Positions 15,103 through 23,928 of a DNA stretch of 64,000 bases are shown here, one piece after another (within the stretch, counting starts at the first letter, position 1; each line of letters starts with the position of its first letter). This DNA comes from Phycisphaerales bacterium (lineage in GTDB: Bacteria > Planctomycetota > Phycisphaerae > Phycisphaerales > SM1A02): positions 62,001 through 126,000 of the forward strand of contig JASMLR010000007.1 of the NCBI GenBank assembly GCA_030748575.1, in the 5' to 3' direction. The translations under genes were made by a program, and so were the position numbers. A model generated the notes under the pieces. The model saw only the letters and a program-made list of their open reading frames with translations. It searched no databases and was not told where the DNA came from.

Positions 15103-16124
15103 TTGAGGGTCTCCAGCCAGCTGCAGACGAGATCAACTTCGTCCCGAGAGAGTTTCATCGACGGCATTTCACATCCGGGCTTGACGAGTTGGGGATCCCA
15201 CACCCACTCCCGAAGATTCTCGGGCGTGTTGGGGACGACGCCCGAACCGATGGTCGAGCGGCTCATCAGGTGCGTGAGATCAGGAGCAAACGTTCCGTTG
15301 GCGACCGTTCCCCGAACCGTGTGACAGTTGATGCAGCTGGTTCTGAGGAAGAGCCGCTTGCCGGCCGCGACGGCCGGGTCTTCGACGGCCTCCCGCTGCT
15401 GGGCCGCGACCCACGCGTCAAACTCCGCCCGTGGTTCCACGATGACGGTGATGAGCATGTTGGCGTGCTGATTGCCGCAGTATTCGGCGCATTGGCCCAC
15501 GAAGACGCCGGGGCGGTCCACCTGAAGCCACAGGTGATTGACCCGGTCGGGAATGACATCCATCTTCCCGCCGAACTGGGGAACCCAGAACGAGTGGGCG
15601 ACGTCGGCGGACTTGAGCGTCAGGTACAGGTCGGCCGGCCCGTCATCGTCGATCGGCACGTGCAGTTCCCCGGCCGTGACGATTCCCAGCCCCTCGTAGT
15701 CGAACTCCCACCACCATCGGTGGCCCGTGACGGTCACTTCCAGCGACCCCTCGGGCGGGCTGGTCTTCTCGAGATCGAAGATGCCCCTCGCGGACACCAT
15801 GAAGAGCACGAAGACGATCATGAGCGGCACCACCGTCCAGGCGAGTTCGATCGGGTTGGAGCCGTAGACCTGGGCAGGTTCGCGGTGGTCGCCTTCCTTC
15901 CGGCGGCATCTGAGCACGGCGAATCCGATCAGGCACAGCATGATCAGGCCGATCGCGCCGCAGATCCCGATGAGCAACCATGTGATGTCGAGAATGACCG
16001 CCGCTGGTTCGCCGACCGGGTCGAACATCGAGGGCGTCGGCGCTGCCGGGAGCGTCGCCCCCGCCGCGGTACTGCCAAGCGGAAGACCCGCCAGCCAGCC
16101 GACACACCCACACATCTGAACCAT
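15099..16124 (-). CDS. ctaC: cytochrome c oxidase subunit II fused to cytochrome c
   Basis: A 341-residue subunit with a signal segment, two membrane helices (about residues 45-110) and a periplasmic cupredoxin domain. The CuA site is complete (CAEYCGNQHANM near 212-223). A C-terminal cytochrome c domain has CINCH near residue 266, which makes this a caa3-type enzyme. The first gene of the respiratory operon, it has AAGGGAG about ten bases before the ATG at 16124. A promoter (TTGCAT, 18 bp, TAGCCT) lies just upstream, and hrpA is divergent. Confidence 0.93.
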   Translation of the reverse strand: MVQMCGCVGWLAGLPLGSTAAGATLPAAPTPSMFDPVGEPAAVILDITWLLIGICGAIGLIMLCLIGFAVLRCRRKEGDHREPAQVYGSNPIELAWTVVPLMIVFVLFMVSARGIFDLEKTSPPEGSLEVTVTGHRWWWEFDYEGLGIVTAGELHVPIDDDGPADLYLTLKSADVAHSFWVPQFGGKMDVIPDRVNHLWLQVDRPGVFVGQCAEYCGNQHANMLITVIVEPRAEFDAWVAAQQREAVEDPAVAAGKRLFLRTSCINCHTVRGTVANGTFAPDLTHLMSRSTIGSGVVPNTPENLREWVWDPQLVKPGCEMPSMKLSRDEVDLVCSWLETLK

Positions 16125-16168
16125 GGAACCGGACTCCCTTTCCACCGCGGTCGTCCGCGACGTCCGGG

Positions 16169-16198
16169 AGGCTAGCACGGTCTTCGCCGTTGATGCAA
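16169..16198 (-). promoter_or_regulatory. sigma-70-type promoter for the oxidase/bc operon
   Basis: On the minus strand TTGCAT (16193-16198) and TAGCCT (16169-16174) are separated by 18 bp. The predicted start of transcription leaves a leader of about 40 bases with the ribosome binding site AAGGGAG before the subunit II ATG. Confidence 0.6.
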
Positions 16199-16204
16199 GC
16201 CGGA

Positions 16205-16210
16205 TACCCT
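16205..16210 (+). promoter_or_regulatory. possible -10 hexamer (TACCCT) for hrpA
   Basis: TACCCT lies 11 bases before the hrpA ATG at 16222, which would give a leader of only a few bases. It sits in the 97-bp divergent gap shared with the oxidase operon promoter. No good -35 is visible. Confidence 0.35.
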
Positions 16211-16221
16211 GCCGCGTAATT

Positions 16222-19200
16222 ATGTCCGAACGCGGGCAATTGAAAGAAGCGAGGCGCCGTGCCGACGCCATTCGGGCGGGGATCGACACCTGCATGATCG
16301 CCGATCGACGACGTTTTCATCGTCGGCTACGGCGACTCAAGGGCAGGTCGAACGTCGCTGTGCTCGAGCGGGGGCTCGATCGCATCAGCCGTCAGGTTGA
16401 AGCGTCGTCTGCGGTGGCGGCTCGCCGTCGCGATCGTCTGCCCGAAGCCTCCGAGCCGCCCGGGCTGCCCATCGACGTTGCTCGCGCCGACATCATGGAC
16501 GCGTTGGCGCACTCACAGTGCCTGATTGTGTGCGGAGAAACGGGCTCGGGCAAAACCACACAGTTGCCGCAGTTCTGTCTTCAGGCTGGCCGCGGTGTGT
16601 TCGGCGTGATTGCTCACACGCAGCCGCGACGGGTCGCTGCCCGGTCGGTGGCCGCGAGGATCGCGCAGGAACTCGGCTCGCCGCCAGGCGACCTAGTCGG
16701 CCACCGGGTCCGCTTTGACCGCAGCGGGACGGGCGACGCGCTCCTTGAGATCGTGACGGACGGAATCCTGCTTGCGGATCTTGCGGGCGATCCGCGGCTT
16801 GAGCGATACGACACGATCATCATTGACGAAGCGCACGAGCGAAGCATCAATATCGACTTCCTGTTGGGATGCCTGCATCGGCTGCTGCCTCGGCGGCCTG
16901 AATTGCGCGTCATTGTCACGTCGGCGACGATCGACGCCGCACGGTTTGCAGCCCACTTCGGAGGTGCGCCGATCATCGAGGTCCCAGGCAGGACCTGGCC
17001 TGTGGAAGTCGTGCATTCGGATGAGTCGCCGGATCTTGAGGACTCCGACGCCATCGCGTCGGCCGTGCTTGAAGGCGTACGCCGCGTCGATGGCATGATC
17101 GGGGGAGAAGGGGATGTGCTTGTGTTTCTCCCGGGGGAACGGGAGATTCGCGCCTGCGTTCGAAAGTTGTCGGGCGTGTTTCGCAATCGGGAGGTTCTCC
17201 CGCTGTACGCCCGGCTGTCACTCAAGGCGCAGCAGCGTGCGCTCATGCCGACCCATGGGCGGCGGATTATCTGCGCGACCAACGTGGCTGAAACTTCGTT
17301 GACCGTTCCATCGGTTCGCGGTGTTGTCGATGCGGGTCTTGCTCGCGTTGGTCGGTGGTCCGCGAAGCGGCACGTGCAGCGACTTCCAGTCGAACCTGTC
17401 TCGAAGGCGTCCTGCGTGCAGCGCGCCGGGCGGGCCGGTCGCGTCGCGGCGGGGGTGTGTGTGCGGCTCTTCAGCGAGGAGGAGTTCGAGCAGAGACCGG
17501 AGGAACTGGAGCCGGAGATTCGGCGGACAGACCTTGCAGGCGTCGTGCTGAGAATGGCAGCGCTGGATCTGGGAAGGCCCGCCGATTTTCCGTTTCTTGA
17601 CCCTCCCCGGCGTACGTCCGTACAGGAAGCAGAGCGTCTGCTCCGGGATCTCGGCGCGATGGAGCGGGGCAAGCTCACGCCGACAGGTCGCGCGATGGCG
17701 GCGCTGCCGGTCGAGCCACGGGTTGCCCGCATGCTTCTGGCAGCGAAGGACGGGCGGTGCCTGGACGCGGTGCTCGTGATCGCGGCCGGGCTTGCGGTGC
17801 CTGACCCGCGGATTCGGCCCTCGGGAAGTGAGCGATCGGCGGACGCGGCCCACCGCGACCTGTGTGGTGGCGGCGACTCGGATTTCCTGGCGATGCACAG
17901 GTTGTGGGATCGGTACATCGAGCACCTGCACGAGCATGGCTCGTCGGCGACCAGGCGTTGGTGTGTCAAACACCACCTGTCCTGGGTTCGCATGTTGGAG
18001 TGGAAGGCAATCCACGGCCAGTTGCGCCGGGCGCTTCGCGCGCCCGGGCTCTTGCGAGAAGCGACCCCGGAAGCGCGGCCCGGCCCGGTACACCGGGCGC
18101 TTCTGAGTGGGCTGGTTTCGATGGTTGGGCGGGCAACAGACGACGGTGGGTATGAAGGCATGGGTGGACGCGTGTTCCGGGTCCATCCCTCCAGTGTGCT
18201 CGCTCAGGCGAAGCCACCGTGGATCATGGCGGCCGAACTCGTCGAGACCACCCGGCTCTGGGCCCGAACATGCGCCGCGATTCATCCGACCTGGATTGCG
18301 CGTGCTGCGCCGCACCTGGTGCGTCGCGATTACCTCAAGCCCGCCTGGGACGCCCGCCGCGGGTACGCAACGGCCATCGAGCAGATTTCGCTTCGCGGGC
18401 TGGTCGTGTCGAAGGGACGCCGCGTCAATCTGGAGCCGATCGATCCCGAACTGGCCCGGTCGATCTTCATCGAACACGTGTTCGTCCGCGGGCGGGACGA
18501 CCTGGGCCTGCCATCGCTTGCCCGGAGCCGGGCGGCGGAGTCCAGGGTCGCGTCGGCGGAGGACCGTCTGCGCACGCGGTCCCTCCTGCTTACGCCAACC
18601 GATCGCCAACGTCTCTGGGAGGCGAGGATCCCCGACGGTGTGATCGGGATGAAGTCGTTGCAGGCGTGGTCAAGAGACGACGGCGCGGCGAGTCTGCAGG
18701 TCCGACCGCAGGAATTGCTCCGCGACCCGGACGCTGGCCTGTTCGATCCCGCGGCATTCCCGGACTTCCTGGATGTGGGCGGGGGACCCATGGCGGTCGG
18801 TTACCGCTTTGCCGACGGCGCGGCGGATGACGGGGTGACGCTTCGCGTTCCCCTCGCGCTGCTCCCGGAGGTTTCGGCCGCTGCTGCGGCCTGGCTCGTT
18901 CCGGGGATGCGAGGTTGGCTGATCGAAGCGATGCTCAGGGGGCTTCCCAAGGAACTTCGCCGATCGTTCCAGCCCCTTCCTGACGCCGCATCCAGGTGCG
19001 CGTCGCAGTTGGAGGTGCGGGCGGGGGGCTTCCACGCGGCGCTCGCGGACGCGGCCTCACGCGTGGGCGGATGCGCGGTGAGGCCGGCCGATCTGGCGGG
19101 CGTGGACCTGCCTGCGCACCTAGTGCCGCGTTGGGAGATCCTGGACGGCACCCGAGTCGTGGCCGCAGGTCGCGATCTGGATCGAATTCGCGCGGACGTC

Positions 19201-20079
19201 CGCTCGCTTCGACTGGCTCGGGTCGCCGCGGCCGCGGCCGAACACCCGTTGGCTTCCACCGGCCACCGCGTCTGGCCGGTCGACGCGTTGCCGGCTCATG
19301 CGGAACTGGTCATTGCGGGCACGTCCGTTCAGGGCGACGTGGTGCTTGCGGATCGGGGCGGGCATGTCGATGTCGAAGTGGTGCCTCACGCCGCGGGGTC
19401 GGATGCGACGCACCACGCCGGTGTCCGCAGGCTCCTTGCAATCGAGTGGGAGGGCGAGATCGACGCGGCCGTGGACGCGGCGTTTGATGTCGGCCAGTGC
19501 GGGCTGTGGGCGGCGGCGTGGGGCGGATCGCAGCGGATTCGCGGCGACGCCAGGCTGCTGACACTTGAGTGCGCCGGCCTGGACGGCCGGCAGATCCGAA
19601 CGCGGGGCGACATGGGCCGCTGCAGGGATCAGGTGTGGGGATCGCTGGCAACCGGCGCCTCTGAAGCGGCGGCCCTCCTGTCAGAGGTCTGGACGCAGGT
19701 GCCTCCGCTGCAGGCAGCCCTTGAACGCATGCCCGCGGGCGATCCGCTAACCGATGAACTGCGTGGCGTCCTCGCCCGGGTGCTCACCGGACTCTTTCCC
19801 GCCAGCATGCCCTTGCCGTGGGCGAAGCAGGTGCCTGCGTGGCTGGAGGTGGCGGCCCGGCGGGTCAGCCGGCGGGGCGTGGTCGATTCCGAACTGGAGG
19901 CGTGGAGCCGTCAGGTCGATCGGGGGCTGCGGGGCCGGGCATGCATCGGGTCGAGCCTGACGCAGATGATCTGCCTGCTCGAGGCATGGCGATCCAGCCG
20001 CTGGGGGGGGCCGGCAACGGTACCGGTGAACGCCGACGTCCTGAGGCAGCAGTGGGCAGCGGTGATGCGGGACGGCTGA
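16222..20079 (+). CDS. hrpA: ATP-dependent RNA helicase HrpA (DEAH box)
   Basis: A 1285-residue helicase, close in length to E. coli HrpA (about 1300). Walker A is GETGSGKTTQ near residue 105, the DEAH box is IIIDEAHERS near 201, followed by the SAT motif (VTSATIDA) and the helicase C segment ending ETSLTVPSVRGVVDAG and QRAGRAGRV. The long C-terminal OB-fold and HrpA-specific region follow. HrpA acts on mRNA and stalled ribosomes. The frame is open to 16123, but I chose MSERGQLKEARR at 16222 because the earlier part overlaps the divergent oxidase promoter. The gene abuts convergent ugd with no gap. Confidence 0.92.
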   Translation: MSERGQLKEARRRADAIRAGIDTCMIADRRRFHRRLRRLKGRSNVAVLERGLDRISRQVEASSAVAARRRDRLPEASEPPGLPIDVARADIMDALAHSQCLIVCGETGSGKTTQLPQFCLQAGRGVFGVIAHTQPRRVAARSVAARIAQELGSPPGDLVGHRVRFDRSGTGDALLEIVTDGILLADLAGDPRLERYDTIIIDEAHERSINIDFLLGCLHRLLPRRPELRVIVTSATIDAARFAAHFGGAPIIEVPGRTWPVEVVHSDESPDLEDSDAIASAVLEGVRRVDGMIGGEGDVLVFLPGEREIRACVRKLSGVFRNREVLPLYARLSLKAQQRALMPTHGRRIICATNVAETSLTVPSVRGVVDAGLARVGRWSAKRHVQRLPVEPVSKASCVQRAGRAGRVAAGVCVRLFSEEEFEQRPEELEPEIRRTDLAGVVLRMAALDLGRPADFPFLDPPRRTSVQEAERLLRDLGAMERGKLTPTGRAMAALPVEPRVARMLLAAKDGRCLDAVLVIAAGLAVPDPRIRPSGSERSADAAHRDLCGGGDSDFLAMHRLWDRYIEHLHEHGSSATRRWCVKHHLSWVRMLEWKAIHGQLRRALRAPGLLREATPEARPGPVHRALLSGLVSMVGRATDDGGYEGMGGRVFRVHPSSVLAQAKPPWIMAAELVETTRLWARTCAAIHPTWIARAAPHLVRRDYLKPAWDARRGYATAIEQISLRGLVVSKGRRVNLEPIDPELARSIFIEHVFVRGRDDLGLPSLARSRAAESRVASAEDRLRTRSLLLTPTDRQRLWEARIPDGVIGMKSLQAWSRDDGAASLQVRPQELLRDPDAGLFDPAAFPDFLDVGGGPMAVGYRFADGAADDGVTLRVPLALLPEVSAAAAAWLVPGMRGWLIEAMLRGLPKELRRSFQPLPDAASRCASQLEVRAGGFHAALADAASRVGGCAVRPADLAGVDLPAHLVPRWEILDGTRVVAAGRDLDRIRADVRSLRLARVAAAAAEHPLASTGHRVWPVDALPAHAELVIAGTSVQGDVVLADRGGHVDVEVVPHAAGSDATHHAGVRRLLAIEWEGEIDAAVDAAFDVGQCGLWAAAWGGSQRIRGDARLLTLECAGLDGRQIRTRGDMGRCRDQVWGSLATGASEAAALLSEVWTQVPPLQAALERMPAGDPLTDELRGVLARVLTGLFPASMPLPWAKQVPAWLEVAARRVSRRGVVDSELEAWSRQVDRGLRGRACIGSSLTQMICLLEAWRSSRWGGPATVPVNADVLRQQWAAVMRDG

Positions 20080-21423
20080 TCAGTTGGTGCGTGCCGGCTC
20101 GTGCAGGGGGCGGCGGCCGACCGAGTAGTAGGCAAATCCGATGTCGTGCAGATTGTCGTCGTGCCAGACGTTGCGTCCGTCGAATACGACGGTCGTTGCC
20201 AGTTTGGCCTTCATCAACTCGAAGTCGGGCGTGCGGAACTCATCCCACTCGGTGCAGAGCACCAGGGCAGCGCAATCGGTCAGGCACTCATACATGTCGT
20301 CCACATAGTCGATGTCCAACCCGTACTCGGGGAACGTCGCCTTGGCGATGGGGTCGAACGCCTTGATGCTCGCGCCTCTCTGCAGAAGTTCCTCGATGAT
20401 CGTCTTGGCGGGGGCTTCGCGGACGTCGTCGGTGCGTGGCTTGAAGGCCAGCCCCCAGACGGCAAAGGTCTTGCCCGAGAGATCCTCCCCGAAGTGGGCG
20501 AGAATTCTCGCCAGGAACCAGTGCCGCTGCTGCTGATTGACCTCGTGGACCGCCTCGTTGAGCAGGCAGGGCAGACCGGAGTCCTGGCCCATTTCGATGA
20601 CCGCGAGCGTGTCCTTCGGGAAGCAGGAGCCGCCGTACCCGAGTCCCGGGAAGAGGAACTTGTCACCGATTCGCTTGTCGGCGCACATGCCTTCCCGCAC
20701 ACGGGCGATATCGGCCCCGAAGAACTCGGCGAGCCGGGCGATCTCGTTGATGAACGAAATCTTGCATGCGAGCATCGCGTTGCTGGCGTACTTGACCATC
20801 TCAGAGGACTCGATGTCCATGAACATCAGCGGGTTTGACTGGGTCACGTAGGGCTCGTACAGCCGCGTCAGGAGTTCCCGCCCGCGTTCGCTCTCGATGC
20901 CGCACACCACGCGATCCGGATGCTGGAAGTCCTGGATGGCGTCGCCTTCCTTGAGGAACTCCGGATTGTCAGCGACGGAGAAGGGCTTGCTCGTCACGGC
21001 CGCAATGGCATCCCGGACCTTGGCGGTCGTGCCAACCGGGACCGTCGACTTGACGACGATGACCGGGTCCTCGACCGCGCACACGCCGGACTCGATCGCT
21101 TCGCCAATGTCCTTGGCGACCGCCATGACCGCCGACAGGTCGGACCGGCCATCCGGCCCGGTCGGTGTGCCGACGCAGATAAAGATCAGCTTCCCATCGG
21201 CGTAGGCCTCATCGCGGTCGCCCGTGAAGTGAAGACGGCCGCCCTTGATGTTGAGTGTCATCAGTTCGGACAGCCCAGGCTCGAAGATGGGGCACTCGCC
21301 CCGCCGCATCATGGCGACGCGATCCGGATTGATGTCCAGGCACGTGACCTGGTTCCCCGTGTTGGCAAAGCAGGTTCCGGTGACCAGACCGACGTATCCG
21401 CTTCCGACAATGGTGAGATGCAT
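20080..21423 (-). CDS. ugd: UDP-glucose 6-dehydrogenase
   Basis: A 447-residue NAD-dependent enzyme that converts UDP-glucose to UDP-glucuronate for surface polysaccharide. The N-terminal Rossmann motif GSGYVGLVTG is at residues 7-16, the catalytic cysteine lies in YGGSCFPKDT near residue 262, and the C-terminal domain has GLAFKPRTDDVREAPA. GAGGA lies about nine bases before the ATG. A TACCAT hexamer at 21468-21473 could be the -10. It is a stand-alone gene between convergent hrpA and ogt. Confidence 0.95.
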   Translation of the reverse strand: MHLTIVGSGYVGLVTGTCFANTGNQVTCLDINPDRVAMMRRGECPIFEPGLSELMTLNIKGGRLHFTGDRDEAYADGKLIFICVGTPTGPDGRSDLSAVMAVAKDIGEAIESGVCAVEDPVIVVKSTVPVGTTAKVRDAIAAVTSKPFSVADNPEFLKEGDAIQDFQHPDRVVCGIESERGRELLTRLYEPYVTQSNPLMFMDIESSEMVKYASNAMLACKISFINEIARLAEFFGADIARVREGMCADKRIGDKFLFPGLGYGGSCFPKDTLAVIEMGQDSGLPCLLNEAVHEVNQQQRHWFLARILAHFGEDLSGKTFAVWGLAFKPRTDDVREAPAKTIIEELLQRGASIKAFDPIAKATFPEYGLDIDYVDDMYECLTDCAALVLCTEWDEFRTPDFELMKAKLATTVVFDGRNVWHDDNLHDIGFAYYSVGRRPLHEPARTN

Positions 21424-21467
21424 GGTGCAGCGTCCTCGTAATCCCTGAAAACCGTTGAGAATGCGGC

Positions 21468-21473
21468 ATGGTA
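21468..21473 (-). promoter_or_regulatory. possible -10 hexamer (TACCAT) for ugd
   Basis: TGATACCAT on the minus strand lies 44 bases before the ugd ATG. The same string precedes the FtsK-type gene at 4551-4556. Confidence 0.3.
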
Positions 21474-21498
21474 TCAGCCATGTCGCACGGGTTAGGGT

Positions 21499-21987
21499 CT
21501 ACATCGACGCGATCTTCTGCTCGGTTTCGAGGATTCTCGACTTCAGGCGAAGGTGAGGCGTGTCCATCGACCGAACACCGGAGTAGCCCCCGAGGTCGCT
21601 CGCCCCGACGACCCGGTGGCAGGGGGTCAGCAACGCCATGGGGTTGTTGCGCATGGCCGAGCCGGCAGCCCGCGCCGCGGTCGGGCGTCCGGCCATGGCA
21701 GCGAGTTGGCTGTAGGTTCTGGTCTCCCCGACGGGAATGCTGCGGCACGCCTCCCAACAGGCCTTCTGGAAGGGAGCGCCCTCAGGGACGCTCAGTGGCG
21801 GGGGTCCGACCCGTCCGCTCAGGCACGCCCGCACCCACGCGGTGACTCCGGGCAGCAGGTCGTCTCGCCGCGTGCCGGTCCGCGGGCCGTCCAGCAGCGA
21901 CGCGAACTCGACCGTGACGGCGGGGCCGTCTGCGGTGATGATCACAGCGCCCACCGGAGTTTCGACACGGGTCCATTCCTGAGTCAT
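21499..21987 (-). CDS. ogt: methylated-DNA--protein-cysteine methyltransferase
   Basis: A 162-residue DNA repair protein that removes O6-alkyl groups from guanine in a suicide reaction. The active-site motif is intact as TPCHRVVGASDLGGYSG near residues 115-131, with the DNA-binding segment GETRTYSQLAAMAGRP before it. The start MTQEWTRVETPVG at 21987 has GGAGAGAG about six bases upstream. The frame is open further upstream, but that sequence is not protein-like. It lies 35 bp downstream of glyA on the same strand. Confidence 0.92.
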   Translation of the reverse strand: MTQEWTRVETPVGAVIITADGPAVTVEFASLLDGPRTGTRRDDLLPGVTAWVRACLSGRVGPPPLSVPEGAPFQKACWEACRSIPVGETRTYSQLAAMAGRPTAARAAGSAMRNNPMALLTPCHRVVGASDLGGYSGVRSMDTPHLRLKSRILETEQKIASM

Positions 21988-22022
21988 CGGGGCTCTCTCC
22001 GGGCGTATTCCGGGGGGCGTGT

Positions 22023-23315
22023 TCAATGAGGCAGTGGGTGAGCGTCGCACATCGCCTGGACATCGGCACGAACCGAGGCCGCCACGCCGGCATCGCCTCG
22101 GGACTCCATGACCCGGTCCAGCAGGGCCGCGATCGCCACCATGTCCGCCGCGCCCAGGCCGCGGGTTGTCAACGCCGCCGTGCCGAGCCGCAGGCCGCTG
22201 GTGACCATGGGCGGCCGCGGGTCGTTTGGAATGCCGTTCTTGTTCGTGATGATTCCGGCCGCCTCCAACCACTTCTCGGCGTCGGCGCCGGTGAGGTCGG
22301 CGTCCCGGGGCTGAAGGTCCACGAGCAGAAGGTGGTTGTCCGTACCGCCTGTGCAGAGGCGATAGCCGTGTGAGACCAACGCGTCGGCAAGCGCCTGGGC
22401 GTTGGCAACCACGTCCGCCGCGTACTGTTTGAAGTCCGGTTGAAGCGCTTCGCCAAAGGCGACGGCCTTGGCCGTGATGGCGTGCATGAGCGGGCCGCCC
22501 TGAGATCCCGGGAAGACCTTGCGATCGACCTTCTTGGCGATGTCTTCGTCATCGCAGAGAATCAGCCCGCCGCGGGGGCCTCGAAGCGTCTTGTGTGTGG
22601 TCGTCGTCACGACGTCCGCGTGCGGGAAGGGGGAGGCGTGCACGCCGCCGGCGACGAGCCCGGCGATATGCGCGATGTCGGCCATGAGGAGGGCGCCGAC
22701 GTCATCGGCAATGGCTCGGAACGCGGCGAAGTCGATCGCTCTGGGGTAGGCGGAGAATCCGCAGATGATCATCCTGGGCTTGACCTCCCGCGCCCTCGCC
22801 GCAATGGCGTCGTAGTCAAGCCGCTCGGTATCCGGGTCGACGTCGTAGTCATGGATCTCATAGAAGGTCCCGGAGAAGTTCGGCTTGAGCCCGTGGCTCA
22901 GATGCCCGCCCGACTTGATCGGAAGCGACAGGATTCGATCGCCCGGGGCGCACATGGCCATGAACGCGGCGATGTTCGCGTTGGCGCCGCAATGCGGCTG
23001 GACGTTGGCAAAGCCGCACCCGAAGAGTTCCTTGGCGCGATCCCGCGCGAGGTCCTCCGCTGTGTCGTGGTGTTCGCACCCTCCGTAGTACCGTTTGCCC
23101 GGGTAGCCCTCGGCGTACTTGTTGGTCATCCAGGTGCCCATGGCGTGCATGACGGCCGGGCTCACGTGGTTCTCAGAAGCGATGAGTTCCAGTGTTCCGG
23201 CCTGCCTCGCCGCCTCGGATCGCAGGAGCGATGCCACTGCGGGATCGGCCTGATCGAGCAGGGTGAGCAGATCCAGAGAGACGCTGTCGAGGGCGGAGTG
23301 GTCGGTCGTTGTCAT
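22023..23315 (-). CDS. glyA: serine hydroxymethyltransferase
   Basis: A 430-residue pyridoxal-phosphate enzyme that interconverts serine and glycine and supplies one-carbon units. The PLP lysine lies in [14 protein letters not shown], and [13 protein letters not shown] and [15 protein letters not shown] are near the N-terminus. The length matches the family (about 415-430). I chose [11 protein letters not shown] at 23315. The open frame upstream to 23567 overlaps divergent trmL. No strong ribosome binding site is seen. Confidence 0.95.
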   Translation of the reverse strand: MTTTDHSALDSVSLDLLTLLDQADPAVASLLRSEAARQAGTLELIASENHVSPAVMHAMGTWMTNKYAEGYPGKRYYGGCEHHDTAEDLARDRAKELFGCGFANVQPHCGANANIAAFMAMCAPGDRILSLPIKSGGHLSHGLKPNFSGTFYEIHDYDVDPDTERLDYDAIAARAREVKPRMIICGFSAYPRAIDFAAFRAIADDVGALLMADIAHIAGLVAGGVHASPFPHADVVTTTTHKTLRGPRGGLILCDDEDIAKKVDRKVFPGSQGGPLMHAITAKAVAFGEALQPDFKQYAADVVANAQALADALVSHGYRLCTGGTDNHLLLVDLQPRDADLTGADAEKWLEAAGIITNKNGIPNDPRPPMVTSGLRLGTAALTTRGLGAADMVAIAALLDRVMESRGDAGVAASVRADVQAMCDAHPLPH

Positions 23316-23347
23316 GAGGGGAATCGTACGTTGAAACCTGCCGGCTG

Positions 23348-23353
23348 TATGGT
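23348..23353 (+). promoter_or_regulatory. -10-like hexamer (TATGGT) close to the trmL start
   Basis: TATGGT lies six bases before the trmL ATG at 23360. If used, the transcript would begin at or next to the start codon. It is one of 13 such cases in the window. Confidence 0.35.
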
Positions 23354-23359
23354 CCCGGC

Positions 23360-23839
23360 ATGCCGCCCGCCCCGATCCACATCGTGCTGCTCTCCCCCGA
23401 GATTCCCAACAACACGGGCACCATTGGCCGGACGGCCGCGGCTGCCGGATGTGTGTTGCACATCGTGCATCCGATCGGCTTTGAAATGTCGGAGAAGGCG
23501 CGGCGGCGGGCGGGGCTCGACTACTGGGATTCGGTCGACTGCCGCGAGCATGTGGACTGGGAGGCATTTCTGGTCACGGAGCGGCCCGGCCGGCTCTGGG
23601 TGCTGACGGCCCGGGCGGCCAGGCCGGTCTGGGAGGCCGACCTCCGCCCCGGTGACTACCTGCTTTTCGGGTGTGAGACCGGCGGCGTGCCAGAGGCGGT
23701 GCAGGCCTGGGCCGCGGACCGGTGGGGGCCTGAGTGCCGCATCGGCCTGCCGGTCAAGCCGCCTGCGCGCAGCCTCAATCTGGCGTGCGCGGTCACGGCA
23801 GTGGTCTACGAGGCCATCCGGCAGGGGGCTGCCGGCTGA
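23360..23839 (+). CDS. trmL: tRNA (cytidine/uridine-34 2'-O) methyltransferase, SpoU family
   Basis: A 159-residue SPOUT enzyme that uses S-adenosylmethionine to methylate the wobble nucleotide ribose of tRNA-Leu. The family blocks are present: [19 protein letters not shown] near residue 12, [12 protein letters not shown] near residue 100, and the knot motif [15 protein letters not shown] near the C-terminus. The length fits TrmL (about 155). It is divergent from glyA. There is no ribosome binding site, and a -10-like hexamer is only six bases before the ATG. Confidence 0.92.
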   Translation: MPPAPIHIVLLSPEIPNNTGTIGRTAAAAGCVLHIVHPIGFEMSEKARRRAGLDYWDSVDCREHVDWEAFLVTERPGRLWVLTARAARPVWEADLRPGDYLLFGCETGGVPEAVQAWAADRWGPECRIGLPVKPPARSLNLACAVTAVVYEAIRQGAAG

Positions 23840-23868
23840 GGCGGGAATGGCGGGCCACGCGGGCTCGC

Positions 23869-23874
23869 TATAGT
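23869..23874 (+). promoter_or_regulatory. probable -10 hexamer (TATAGT) for the EF-G-family gene
   Basis: CGCTATAGTGG is close to the consensus TATAAT and leaves a leader of about 48 bases containing GGGAG before the ATG at 23929. Confidence 0.45.
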
Positions 23875-23928
23875 GGGGGGTTCCGCCCCGGACATCCAAC
23901 CCCCGGGGCCGTCGGGAGTCAGAAGAAC

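Noticed and set aside
16614-18609. Two long minus-strand frames opposite hrpA
   Set aside because: hrpA helicase motifs are intact on the plus strand and the minus translations are Arg/Ser/Pro-rich shadows.
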